DNA of 44,478 nucleotides, from the NCBI GenBank assembly GCA_937858365.1, contig CALLYK010000174.1, forward strand, positions 1 to 44,478, in the 5' to 3' direction. The position numbers were made by a program, and so were the translations under genes. The notes under the pieces were generated by a model that worked only from the letters and a program-made list of their open reading frames with translations, did not search any database and had not been told where the DNA came from. Positions 24,893-32,211 of the stretch are shown one piece after another. This DNA comes from an uncultured Isosphaeraceae bacterium (lineage in GTDB: Bacteria; Planctomycetota; Planctomycetia; Isosphaerales; Isosphaeraceae). Within the stretch, counting starts at the first letter, position 1, and each line of letters starts with the position of its first letter.

Positions 24893-25135
24893 CTAGACCT
24901 CCACCTCCACCAGAGGCTGGCCGGCCATGACGGCCTCCTCGTTCTCGGCGATGAAGCGCACGATCTTGCCGGCGAGCCCCGCCTTCACCTCGTTGAACGA
25001 CTTCATCACCTCGACCAGCCCGACGGTGTCGTCGGCGCCGACGCTGTCGCCGTCGCTCTTGTAGACGGGCTTGTCGGGGGCGGGCTTGCGGTAGAACGTA
25101 CCCGGAAGGGGTGACAGGATCTGCTTGGTAGCCAT
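24893..25135 (-). CDS. accB: Short biotin carboxyl carrier protein (biotinyl-lipoyl domain)
   Basis: This 80-residue stand-alone biotinyl domain starts at ATG 25135. Biotin would be attached to Lys45 in VEVMKSFNEV; Met before the Lys is the family norm (E-V/A-M-K). The domain opens with LSPLPGTFYRKPAPDKP. It lacks the Ala/Pro-rich N-terminal half of the housekeeping AccB (normally 150 or more residues), so it belongs to the short carriers found with pxpA and accC in catabolic carboxylase/oxoprolinase clusters. It lies 49 bp after pxpA and 63 bp before accC on the same strand. The expected carboxyltransferase-like pxpB/pxpC partners would lie past accC and are lost at the join. Confidence 0.85.
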   Translation of the reverse strand: MATKQILSPLPGTFYRKPAPDKPVYKSDGDSVGADDTVGLVEVMKSFNEVKAGLAGKIVRFIAENEEAVMAGQPLVEVEV

Positions 25136-25184
25136 GGAGTCCTCGTGAGGTGTTGGTGCCTGCGAGCGTCCGGAGGCGGGCGGC

Positions 25185-25919
25185 TCAGTGGCGGTGAACG
25201 TAGGGGTGCACGGCGTTGCGCACCGCGATGGCGATGGCGACCGCGTTCGGGGTGTCGGAGTGCACGCAGATGGCGTCGGCGCCGACGGAAACATCGTTGC
25301 CGGCGACGGAGCGCGTCTTTCCCTCCTCGACGGCGCGCAGGCAGCGGGCAGCTGCCTCGGCCGGGTCCTTGGCGTCGTGCTCGCGCGTGATGATCAGGCC
25401 GCCCTCGGCGTTGTACTCGAGGTCGGCGTAGTATTCGGCGACGAAGGCGTGGCCGCGCGCCGTGTACACCTTCTCGTGCAGCGTGCCCTTCATGCCGTAG
25501 AGCGGCACCCGGTAGACGTCGGCGGCATCCGCCACCGCGTTCGCCACCTCCTCCATGCGGGCAGCCATGCCGTACAGCGACCCATGCGGCTTGATGTGGT
25601 TGAGCGTCATGCCCTCGGCATCGAGGAAGGCCTTCAGCGCTCCGACCTGGTAGAGGATGCAGTTAGTCAGCTCCTCGCGGCCGATCTTCATCTCGCGTCG
25701 TCCGAAGCCCTGCAGATCCGGCAGGGAAGGATGCGCACCGACCTTGACGCCGTGCTGCTTGGCGAGGCGCACGGTCTTGCGCATGTGATTGAAGTCCGAG
25801 GCGTGGAAGCCGCAGGCGACATTGGCGACATCGATCAAGGGCATCAGGCCCTCGTCATCGCCCATCTTGTAGAGGCCGAACGCCTCCCCCATGTCGCAGT
25901 TGATCAGGGTCGTCTTCAT
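25185..25919 (-). CDS. pxpA: LamB/YcsF family, 5-oxoprolinase subunit A
   Basis: With PxpB and PxpC, PxpA opens 5-oxoproline to glutamate using ATP. This 244-residue cytosolic protein starts at ATG 25919, with GGAGGG upstream; the in-frame ATG at 25952 has no such site. It begins TLINCDMGEAFGLYKMGDD, continues IDVANVACGFHASDF and VGAHPSLPDLQGFGRR, and has HIKPHGSLYG, the family's conserved acidic/histidine motifs. The usual partners PxpB/PxpC are absent. Instead, a short biotin carrier and biotin carboxylase follow directly, as in several alphaproteobacterial clusters where a biotin-dependent variant of this amidase is suspected. The true substrate may therefore be a related lactam or amide. 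Confidence 0.88.
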   Translation of the reverse strand: MKTTLINCDMGEAFGLYKMGDDEGLMPLIDVANVACGFHASDFNHMRKTVRLAKQHGVKVGAHPSLPDLQGFGRREMKIGREELTNCILYQVGALKAFLDAEGMTLNHIKPHGSLYGMAARMEEVANAVADAADVYRVPLYGMKGTLHEKVYTARGHAFVAEYYADLEYNAEGGLIITREHDAKDPAEAAARCLRAVEEGKTRSVAGNDVSVGADAICVHSDTPNAVAIAIAVRNAVHPYVHRH

Positions 25920-26120
25920 CTCATCCCTCCGTTGGCGCACGTGCCAGGGCAATCGGCGCCGGAGCTACGGGCAGAGTGACCGTACGCTCCAGCGCCTCAG
26001 GCGCCCCCCGGCGCCTCCGCCGAGGGCTGAGCGTGCACCGTTCTCCGGCTTTGGATCGGAGACCCCATCGGCGCACAAGCCCTGCGGCAGCATCGTTGCA
26101 TTCCTCGTTTCCGCCTGCGA

Positions 26121-26684
26121 TCAGGCGTTCTCGTTGCCGAGCAGCCGCCAGGCCGTCGGGGTCGCAAGCGCGGCGATGGCGACCTTCAAGAGGTCCCCGA
26201 GCAGGAACGGCTGCACACCGAACGTCCACGCTCCTGCGGCGCCGATGTGCGCAGTGAGCACCGCATAGCCGAGCGCGAAGATGAGGGCATCGGCGATCAG
26301 GAAGGCGGCGAGCGAGCGCAGCCAGCCGCTCGTGCGGCCGGTCAGGGCGCCGACCAGAGCGGCGGCGATGGGGAAGGCCATCAGGTAGCCGCCGGTCGGG
26401 CCGACCAGGTGCTGAGGGCCACCGGCGAGGCCGGCGAACACCGGCAGTCCGGCGGCGCCCTCGATCAGATACAGTGCCACGGTGGCAAAGCCGAGCCATG
26501 GGCCGTAGGCGGCGCCGATCAGCAGCACGGCGAGCGTCTGCATGGTCACGGGCACCGGCCAGAACGGCACCTGGATCTGCGCCGATACGGCGAGGATGAG
26601 GCTGCCGAGGGCGGCGAGGAGCACCTGCAGCAGCAGGCTGGTCCTGGAGGCGGGCCAAAGGGCGGAGGCGAGTGTAGAGCTCAT
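26121..26684 (-). CDS. bioY: Biotin transporter substrate-binding component BioY
   Basis: BioY is the biotin-specific S component of ECF-type importers and can work alone or with BioMN. This 187-residue protein has about six hydrophobic helices. Recognisable family segments are SAQIQVPFWPVPVTMQTLAV, YGPWLGFATVALYLIEGAAG, and GLPVFAGLAGGP followed by VGPTGGYLMAFPIAAALVG. bioM and bioN are not nearby. It is on the same strand as and 201 bp upstream of pxpA, ahead of the biotin carrier and carboxylase. That placement suggests biotin supply for the biotin-dependent enzymes downstream. No BirA-type operator was recognised in the 156-bp upstream spacer. Confidence 0.93.
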   Translation of the reverse strand: MSSTLASALWPASRTSLLLQVLLAALGSLILAVSAQIQVPFWPVPVTMQTLAVLLIGAAYGPWLGFATVALYLIEGAAGLPVFAGLAGGPQHLVGPTGGYLMAFPIAAALVGALTGRTSGWLRSLAAFLIADALIFALGYAVLTAHIGAAGAWTFGVQPFLLGDLLKVAIAALATPTAWRLLGNENA

Positions 26685-26840
26685 GTCGAGGACATCCCCT
26701 CTTCAGTTGCGGAAGGCTGGCGGCGCGGAGCAAGGGTCCGCAACCGTGCCCGGCCTAGCACGCCGGATCCACCCCGGCGAGCGGTGCGGGTGGTCGCCGG
26801 CCATCGATAGCGCATGGCCGGCGACCTGTCAGTCATGTGC

Positions 26841-28028
26841 CTACTTCGAGGTCAGATAGTCGACCGGGATCTTCTCCGAGATGGTCCACTCGTCGACCAC
26901 CTTCGGCTTGCCGTTCTCGGTGTCGACGATCAGGTAGCGGCCACGGTTCTGGTGGTGGATCTCGCTGGTGAAGGTGCGCGGGCCAAACAGGGTCGGCTCA
27001 TCCTTCATCTTCTCGAGCTCGGCCACCACGGCGGCGGCGTCCGTCGACTTGGCGCGCTCGACGGCCTTCGCCCAGACGTCGATCAGCACGTAGCCGGGAT
27101 AGACGTACTGGCTGGAGGGATCGCCACCGGTCACGGCCTTGTACTTGGCGTTGAACTCGTTGACCTTCGGGTTCGGATCGTCGCCGTAGATCGAGCCCTG
27201 CACCGGCACGAAGAAGTTCGACAGGTCCGGCGTGGCGTTCAGCCAGTAGCTGCCATCGACGCCCGAGCCGTTGAGGATCATCGACTTGATGCCTGCGGCG
27301 CGGATCTGCTTGATGGCCGAGACGGCGCCGGGCATCATCGTGCACAGCATGATCGCATCAGGCTCCTTGGGCAGGCTCTTGATGCGGGTGATCTGCGAGG
27401 CGATCGAGGGATCGTCGTTCTTGAAGGTGTCCTCGCCGACCAGCTTGGCGTCCTTCAGGCGCGGCATCATCCAGTCGAAGCCGTCGCAGATGCCCTTGTT
27501 GTACACGGTCCAGCTGTCGAGCAGGCGGTAGAAGTCGCGGGCGTTCTTCTTGTTGTACGCCCACTCCGCCATGGTCGCGCCCTGCACGGCCGCGAGCACC
27601 GAGGCCGAGAAGGAGTAGGGGCCGACGCCCTGGATGCCGGCCTTCACCGACTCCGCGCACAGGAAGAACGAGACCTTGCCTGCGGCCTGGGCCTGCAGAG
27701 CTGCCGGGGCGCCGAAGTCGTAGTCGCACGAGACGATGACGAGGTCTGCACCCTGATCGAGGACCGCGAGGCCGGCCTTGGCGCCCTCGGCCTGGTCGGT
27801 CTTGGTGTCGGCGAACACGGCTTTGATCTGCTTGCCGAGCAGGCCGCCGGCCTTGTTGATCTCGTCGATGCGGATGAGCGCGGCATCCTGGGCCGGCTTG
27901 TCGTAGGCGGTCATGAAGCCCGAGGCCGCGGTGGCGAAGCCCACCACGATCTGATCGCCAGCGTACGCTGGCGCGCACCACAGCGCGGCCGCGGCCGTCA
28001 GGGTGCCAAGGGTCAAGGCAAAGCGCAT
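26841..28028 (-). CDS. Branched-chain-amino-acid-type ABC transporter, periplasmic binding protein
   Basis: This 395-residue type I periplasmic binding protein starts at ATG 28028, with signal peptide LGTLTAAAALWCAPAYA. Mature sequence begins GDQIVVGFATAASGFM. Further features are INKAGGLLGKQIKAVFADTK, ILNGSGVDGSYW and YVYPGYVLIDVWAKAVERAK, all typical of the LivK/Peripla_BP_6 family. These proteins bind Leu/Ile/Val, but also amides, urea, aromatic acids and hydantoin-like compounds. The true ligand is unknown; the adjacent hyuA/hyuB genes favour a cyclic amide or amino-acid derivative. It is the last gene of the liv set, 66 bp after livM. Confidence 0.9.
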   Translation of the reverse strand: MRFALTLGTLTAAAALWCAPAYAGDQIVVGFATAASGFMTAYDKPAQDAALIRIDEINKAGGLLGKQIKAVFADTKTDQAEGAKAGLAVLDQGADLVIVSCDYDFGAPAALQAQAAGKVSFFLCAESVKAGIQGVGPYSFSASVLAAVQGATMAEWAYNKKNARDFYRLLDSWTVYNKGICDGFDWMMPRLKDAKLVGEDTFKNDDPSIASQITRIKSLPKEPDAIMLCTMMPGAVSAIKQIRAAGIKSMILNGSGVDGSYWLNATPDLSNFFVPVQGSIYGDDPNPKVNEFNAKYKAVTGGDPSSQYVYPGYVLIDVWAKAVERAKSTDAAAVVAELEKMKDEPTLFGPRTFTSEIHHQNRGRYLIVDTENGKPKVVDEWTISEKIPVDYLTSK

Positions 28029-28094
28029 GAGCGTTCCTCCAATGTTGTCACGCAGACTATCCAGTCCATTCCTCGGGGTGCCCTGCCGCATGGC

Positions 28095-29141
28095 TCAGGC
28101 ACCCTTGGAAGCTCCTCCGAAAGGCCAGCCACTCCAGGTCAGCTCCCGGTTGCGGGTGAGGCCGGCGGGCAAGAACATCAGAATCGCGACCATGATGAGA
28201 CCGATGGCGATCTCCTGGACGCCGTTGGGGATGCCGATCACGGTGCTGCCCACGGTCACGCCCTTCTCCAGATCGCGCAGGAGCTCGATCAGCGCCGACA
28301 GCACGACGACGCCGACCACCGCGCCCGTCAGGCTGTACATGCCGCCCACGACCAGCATGGCCAGAGTGATGAAGGTCGTTCGCAGATAGAACGACCCCGG
28401 ATTCACGATCGAGAGGAAGTGCGCATAGAGGGCACCCGCAAGCCCGATGATGAAGGCGCTGACGACGAAGGCGATCAAACGTTCACGCACGATGTCGATG
28501 CCCGAGGCGCTGGCGGCGACCGACTCGTCGCGCGCTGCCCGCAGCGCCAGGCCCGAGCGCGAGATGGCGTAGAGATACGCGATGATGATGGCGACCGTCG
28601 CCCCGATCCAGCCGATCCAGACGTTCATGGTGGGTGGGGTGCCGACGATGGAGCCCTGGCCGCCGGTGACCGAGTCCCAGTTCGAGTAGACGTTGTTGAC
28701 AACGCCGAGCAGCCCGAAGGTTGCGATGGATGCGGCGATGCCCGACAGCCGCATGATGATGCGCCCGACGATGAGGGCGAACACGGCCGCGAGCAGCCCA
28801 GAGAGCGGCGTGGCGATCCACATCGGAAGCTGTGAGTGCAGGATGAAATCCGGGAGCCCCCTCAGCGTCACGGATTTCATGAACGGCGGAATGGTGAGCC
28901 AGGCGGTCATGTAGGCGCCGAGGCACATGAAGCTGATGTGGCCGAACGACAGCACGCCCGAGTTGCCGACGAACACGTAGAGCCCGGTCACGACCATGAT
29001 GTTGATGAGCATCTCGACGACCGTGCGATTGAAGGGCCGGTTGCCGAGCCAGTACGTCAGTGCAGCGATGACCAACAGTCCGAGGATGAGCATCACCGGC
29101 GTCGAGATCGTGCGCCACAGGACGGAGGAGCGTTGCGGCAT
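28095..29141 (-). CDS. livM: Branched-chain-type ABC transporter permease LivM
   Basis: This 348-residue inner-membrane permease has multiple hydrophobic helices and the LivM signatures YVFVGNSGVLSFGHISFM (near the N-terminus) and ALRAARDESVAASASGIDI (the cytoplasmic EAA-like coupling loop). It pairs with LivH to form the translocation channel. The gene starts 3 bp after the livH stop, so the two are almost certainly co-translated. The C-terminal tail is short and polar. Confidence 0.93.
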   Translation of the reverse strand: MPQRSSVLWRTISTPVMLILGLLVIAALTYWLGNRPFNRTVVEMLINIMVVTGLYVFVGNSGVLSFGHISFMCLGAYMTAWLTIPPFMKSVTLRGLPDFILHSQLPMWIATPLSGLLAAVFALIVGRIIMRLSGIAASIATFGLLGVVNNVYSNWDSVTGGQGSIVGTPPTMNVWIGWIGATVAIIIAYLYAISRSGLALRAARDESVAASASGIDIVRERLIAFVVSAFIIGLAGALYAHFLSIVNPGSFYLRTTFITLAMLVVGGMYSLTGAVVGVVVLSALIELLRDLEKGVTVGSTVIGIPNGVQEIAIGLIMVAILMFLPAGLTRNRELTWSGWPFGGASKGA

Positions 29142-29144
29142 CGG

Positions 29145-30059
29145 CTACACCCTCTGCTTGGCCGACTTCGGCGCGAACAAACCCTGCGGACGCACGAGCA
29201 GTGCCACGATCACCGCCCCGTAGACGAACGCATCCCGGAAGACGCGGGCATCGTGCGGCAGCGTCGCCTGGAAGATGACGCTCGCGGCGCCGATGAGGAA
29301 GCCGGCGGCGACCGCTCCCTCCAGGCTGCCGAGGCCGCCGATCACGGTCGCGATGAAGGCGATCAGCATGACGTTGGCGCCCATGTTGATGTCGGCGGTG
29401 CCGGAGTTGGTGGCGAGGATCAGGCCGATGGCAGCCGCCAGCATGCCCGAGATGGCGAATGCGAGGAGGATCACGCGATTGGCGCGCACGCCCAGCATGC
29501 GGGCCATGGTGAAGTTCTCGGCCGCCGCCCGCATCTCGAGGCCGTAGCGCGTGCGCTTGAGGAACAGCGTCAGCAGCACGAGCACCACGATGGTGACCAG
29601 GATGGTGATCACCTGCAGCATCGGAATGCGCGCCCCGAAAATCTCCACCGGCAGGCTGAGGTCGGGCCATAGGGTGACGGACTTCGGCCGGCTGGAGAAC
29701 AGCATCAGGAGGAAGTGGCGGATGACGAAGCCGAGCGCGAACGAGGCGATCATCATGGTGGCGGGGTTGGCATTGCGGAAGCGCCGGTAGACGAGGATCT
29801 CCGACAGCATCGACAGCAGGGCCCCGACGGCCAGCACGAGCGGCACCAGCACGTAGAAGGGCAGATTGCCGGCAAAGACGATGGCTGCGGCGTCCGTCGA
29901 GGGCCACAGCAGCGCGAAGACGCAGAAGGCCATGTAGTCGCCGTGCGCGAAGTTGACCAGGCGCATGACGCCGAAGATGAGGGCGATGCCGAGCGCACCC
30001 AGGGCATAGAGGCTGCCGAGGTTCAAGGCGTCGAAGGCGATCTGCAGGAGGGCGGTCAT
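29145..30059 (-). CDS. livH: Branched-chain-type ABC transporter permease LivH
   Basis: This 304-residue permease starts at ATG 30059. Longer in-frame readings to 30194 run into a repeat-rich spacer and have no family match. LivH hallmarks are ALNLGSLYALGALGIALIFG and MRLVNFAHGDYMAF at the N-terminus, and the coupling loop EMRAAAENFTMARMLGVRAN. The C-terminal helices include VIGGLGSLEGAVAAGFLIG. It works with LivM, LivF, LivG and the binding protein encoded around it. A 421-bp repeat-containing spacer separates it from livF. Confidence 0.93.
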   Translation of the reverse strand: MTALLQIAFDALNLGSLYALGALGIALIFGVMRLVNFAHGDYMAFCVFALLWPSTDAAAIVFAGNLPFYVLVPLVLAVGALLSMLSEILVYRRFRNANPATMMIASFALGFVIRHFLLMLFSSRPKSVTLWPDLSLPVEIFGARIPMLQVITILVTIVVLVLLTLFLKRTRYGLEMRAAAENFTMARMLGVRANRVILLAFAISGMLAAAIGLILATNSGTADINMGANVMLIAFIATVIGGLGSLEGAVAAGFLIGAASVIFQATLPHDARVFRDAFVYGAVIVALLVRPQGLFAPKSAKQRV

Positions 30060-30480
30060 GGCCGGCGTCCCCCAGCAGGCGAGAGCAAACGTGCGGCATC
30101 GCCTCCATCGCCTTCTCCCATCGGGAGAAGGTGCCCGAAGGGCCTGTGAGGGGTATGAGGTCGCCGCCAGACGCGTCCGGCTCCACGGCCGCAAGCCCCC
30201 TTATCCGGCGCTTCGCGCCACCTTCTCCCGAGGGGCAGCCCGCACTCAGGCACCTGCCGCAAGGAGAGGAGAGTCCGGCGCTTTGTACGCTCGCTGGATG
30301 CGGGGCGGGGAAAGGTCCCGGACCTTCGTCGCGCCGTTGGCGCGCCGAATTCCGAGAGGCGTGCGGCGGTGACAACCAGCCATGGGTTTCGCATCCCGGA
30401 AGCCGGCGCAACTTCGCGACGGCTGTCCGGGACCTTCACCCTACGTTGCGAAAGCGCTTGGGTCGATGCACCGCACATGA
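30060..30480. repeat. Spacer between livF and livH with an inverted pair of GC-rich palindromic intergenic repeats
   Basis: No gene is supported in this 421-bp spacer. At 30111-30131 CCTTCTCCC and GGGAGAAGG form a hairpin, followed by TGCCCGAAGGGCCTGTGAGGGG. At about 30195-30235 a related unit lies in the opposite orientation (CCCCTTATCCGGCGCTTCG, then CGCCACCTTCTCCCG). Such CCTCTCCC/GTGAGGGG units are mosaic intergenic repeats common in Hyphomicrobiales. Related copies occur at 34306-34535. A folded transcript here could adjust expression of livHM relative to livGF. Confidence 0.6.
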
Positions 30481-31203
30481 TCAGTGGTCCCCGAAGCCGA
30501 AGTAGGCCGCCTTCAGGCGCTCGTCCTTGACCAGCTCCTTGGCGTCGCCCTCGAGCACGATGCCGCCACCGCGCAAGAGAATCATGCGGCCGCCCGTCAT
30601 CTGCGCCCGCGTCGAGCTCTGCTCGACGATCAGCAGCGTCAGCTTGCGCTGCTCGCGCAGGCGCATGAGGATCTCATACACCTGATCGATGATCTTCGGT
30701 GCCAGACCGAGCGAGGGCTCATCGATCGCCATCAGGCGCGGCGAGGCCATCAGTGCACGCCCGATGACCAGCATCTGCTGCTGGCCGCCAGAGAGCATGC
30801 CGGCGGGCGTGTGCCGCCGCTCGGCAAGGATCGGGAACTCGCGGTAGACGCCGTCGAGATCGGCAGCCACCTTCGACTGGTCGGCCCGCATGCCGGCGCC
30901 GACCTTGAGGTTCTCCTCGATGCTGAGGGAGCCGAACACGTGGCGGCCTTCGGGCACCAGGGAGAAGCCGTGCCGCGCGATTGCCTCTGGCGCCGCCCCC
31001 GTGATCGGATCGCCGCCCAGCGTGATGCTGCCCGAGACCGGCGGCACCACACCGGCGATGGCATTGAGCAGGGTGGACTTGCCGGCGCCGTTCGGCCCGG
31101 TGACGAACAGGATCTCGCCCTCCTGCATGTGCACGGACACGCCCCTCAGCGCCGTGAGGCGACCGTAGCGCACGGTGATGTCGTCGACCGCCAGCATGCT
31201 CAT
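30481..31203 (-). CDS. livF: Branched-chain-type ABC transporter ATPase LivF
   Basis: This 240-residue nucleotide-binding protein has Walker A GPNGAGKST, signature LSGGQQQMLVIGRAL and Walker B LMAIDEPSLGLAPK, followed by the switch-His region with Gln-Ser (LLIVEQSSTRAQ) instead of the usual QN. It starts at ATG 31203, overlapping the livG stop by 4 bp (ATGA), which indicates translational coupling. It powers import with LivG. The usual LivF C-terminal AYLG motif is AYFG here. Confidence 0.93.
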   Translation of the reverse strand: MSMLAVDDITVRYGRLTALRGVSVHMQEGEILFVTGPNGAGKSTLLNAIAGVVPPVSGSITLGGDPITGAAPEAIARHGFSLVPEGRHVFGSLSIEENLKVGAGMRADQSKVAADLDGVYREFPILAERRHTPAGMLSGGQQQMLVIGRALMASPRLMAIDEPSLGLAPKIIDQVYEILMRLREQRKLTLLIVEQSSTRAQMTGGRMILLRGGGIVLEGDAKELVKDERLKAAYFGFGDH

Positions 31204-32033
31204 CGCCCCGGCCTCCAGCCAGTTGTGCGCGGCTCGGCGGCCGGCGACGGCAGGACGACGGCATCGCTCTGTGTGCCCATGTAGGCGTGGCGCACGGCAT
31301 CGCTCTTGCGGATCTGCTCCGGCGGCCCGATCTCGATGATCTCGCCCGAGTCGAGCACGAAGATGCGCTCGCACACCTCGAGCACGAGGCCGATGTTGTG
31401 CTCGATCAGCAGCACGCCGATGCCGAGCTCGCCGGCGATGCGCCGGATGACCTGGGCGAGGTCGCGGCTCTCATGCGCCGACATGCCGGCCGCCGGCTCG
31501 TCGAGCAGCACATAGCGCGGCTTGCACATGAGGGCGCGGCCGATGGCGACGCGCCGCTCGTCGGTGTACGGCAGGGCGCCGGCGATCGTGTCGGCGAGAT
31601 GCGAGATGCCGAGCCACTGCATGCTCCGCTCGGCCTCGGCGATGGCGACGCGCCGCGACAGGCCGAGGCCGATGCCGGTCACCTCGAGGTTGTCGAGGAC
31701 CGGCAGCTCACGGAACAGGCGGCCGGACTGGAAAGTGCGGGCGATGCCGAGGCGGCGCAGCTTGTGTGGCACGATGCTGTGCGCGGGCTCGCCCTCGACC
31801 AGCACCTCGCCCTCGTCGACCGCCTGGAAGCCGGTGAGCACGTTGACGAGGGTCGTCTTGCCGGCGCCGTTGGGGCCGATCAGCCCGGTGATGCGTCCAC
31901 GCGGAATGGCGAGGTTGACGCCGGTCAGCGCCTTCAGGCCCTCGAAGCTGACGCTGACGTCCCGGGCGACGAGCTCGCCGCCCGTCTCCACGCCGCCAAC
32001 CGCGACCTTGTCTTCGGTCGTGCCCGACGTCAC
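31200..32033 (-). CDS. livG: Branched-chain-type ABC transporter ATPase LivG with an altered signature motif
   Basis: This 277-residue protein has Walker A IGPNGAGKTT, the LivG-type FQSGRLFRELPVLDN Q-loop region, Walker B YVLLDEPAAGMSAHE and the switch His in LLIEHNIGLVLEVCERIFVL. The ABC signature, normally L-S/A-x-G-x-Q, reads LPYTDERRVAIGRAL: the glycine that contacts ATP gamma-phosphate is Thr and the Gln is Glu. LivF has a normal signature, so one of the two composite ATP sites could be degenerate, as in some asymmetric ABC pairs. The N-terminal 20 residues and C-terminal 20 residues are extra, polar and probably flexible. Confidence 0.92.
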   Translation of the reverse strand: MTSGTTEDKVAVGGVETGGELVARDVSVSFEGLKALTGVNLAIPRGRITGLIGPNGAGKTTLVNVLTGFQAVDEGEVLVEGEPAHSIVPHKLRRLGIARTFQSGRLFRELPVLDNLEVTGIGLGLSRRVAIAEAERSMQWLGISHLADTIAGALPYTDERRVAIGRALMCKPRYVLLDEPAAGMSAHESRDLAQVIRRIAGELGIGVLLIEHNIGLVLEVCERIFVLDSGEIIEIGPPEQIRKSDAVRHAYMGTQSDAVVLPSPAAEPRTTGWRPGR

Positions 32034-32211
32034 GCTCGCGCTCCCCGTACCAACTCACGCATCGGGCCTGCAGTCCCCTCGCGCCGGATGCCGCGCGGCA
32101 TCATTCCTGAACGGGCCCCGGATTGCAAACCCTTGAGCATGAGCGGGCGACCGCCGGTCGCCCCAACACAAGGCCCGCCGCCTCGAGCTGGGACCTCCCA
32201 CATCGCCACGC

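Noticed and set aside
26814-28835. 673-codon plus-strand frame
   Set aside because: It is the shadow of the binding-protein and livM genes; no motif and no ribosome-binding site.
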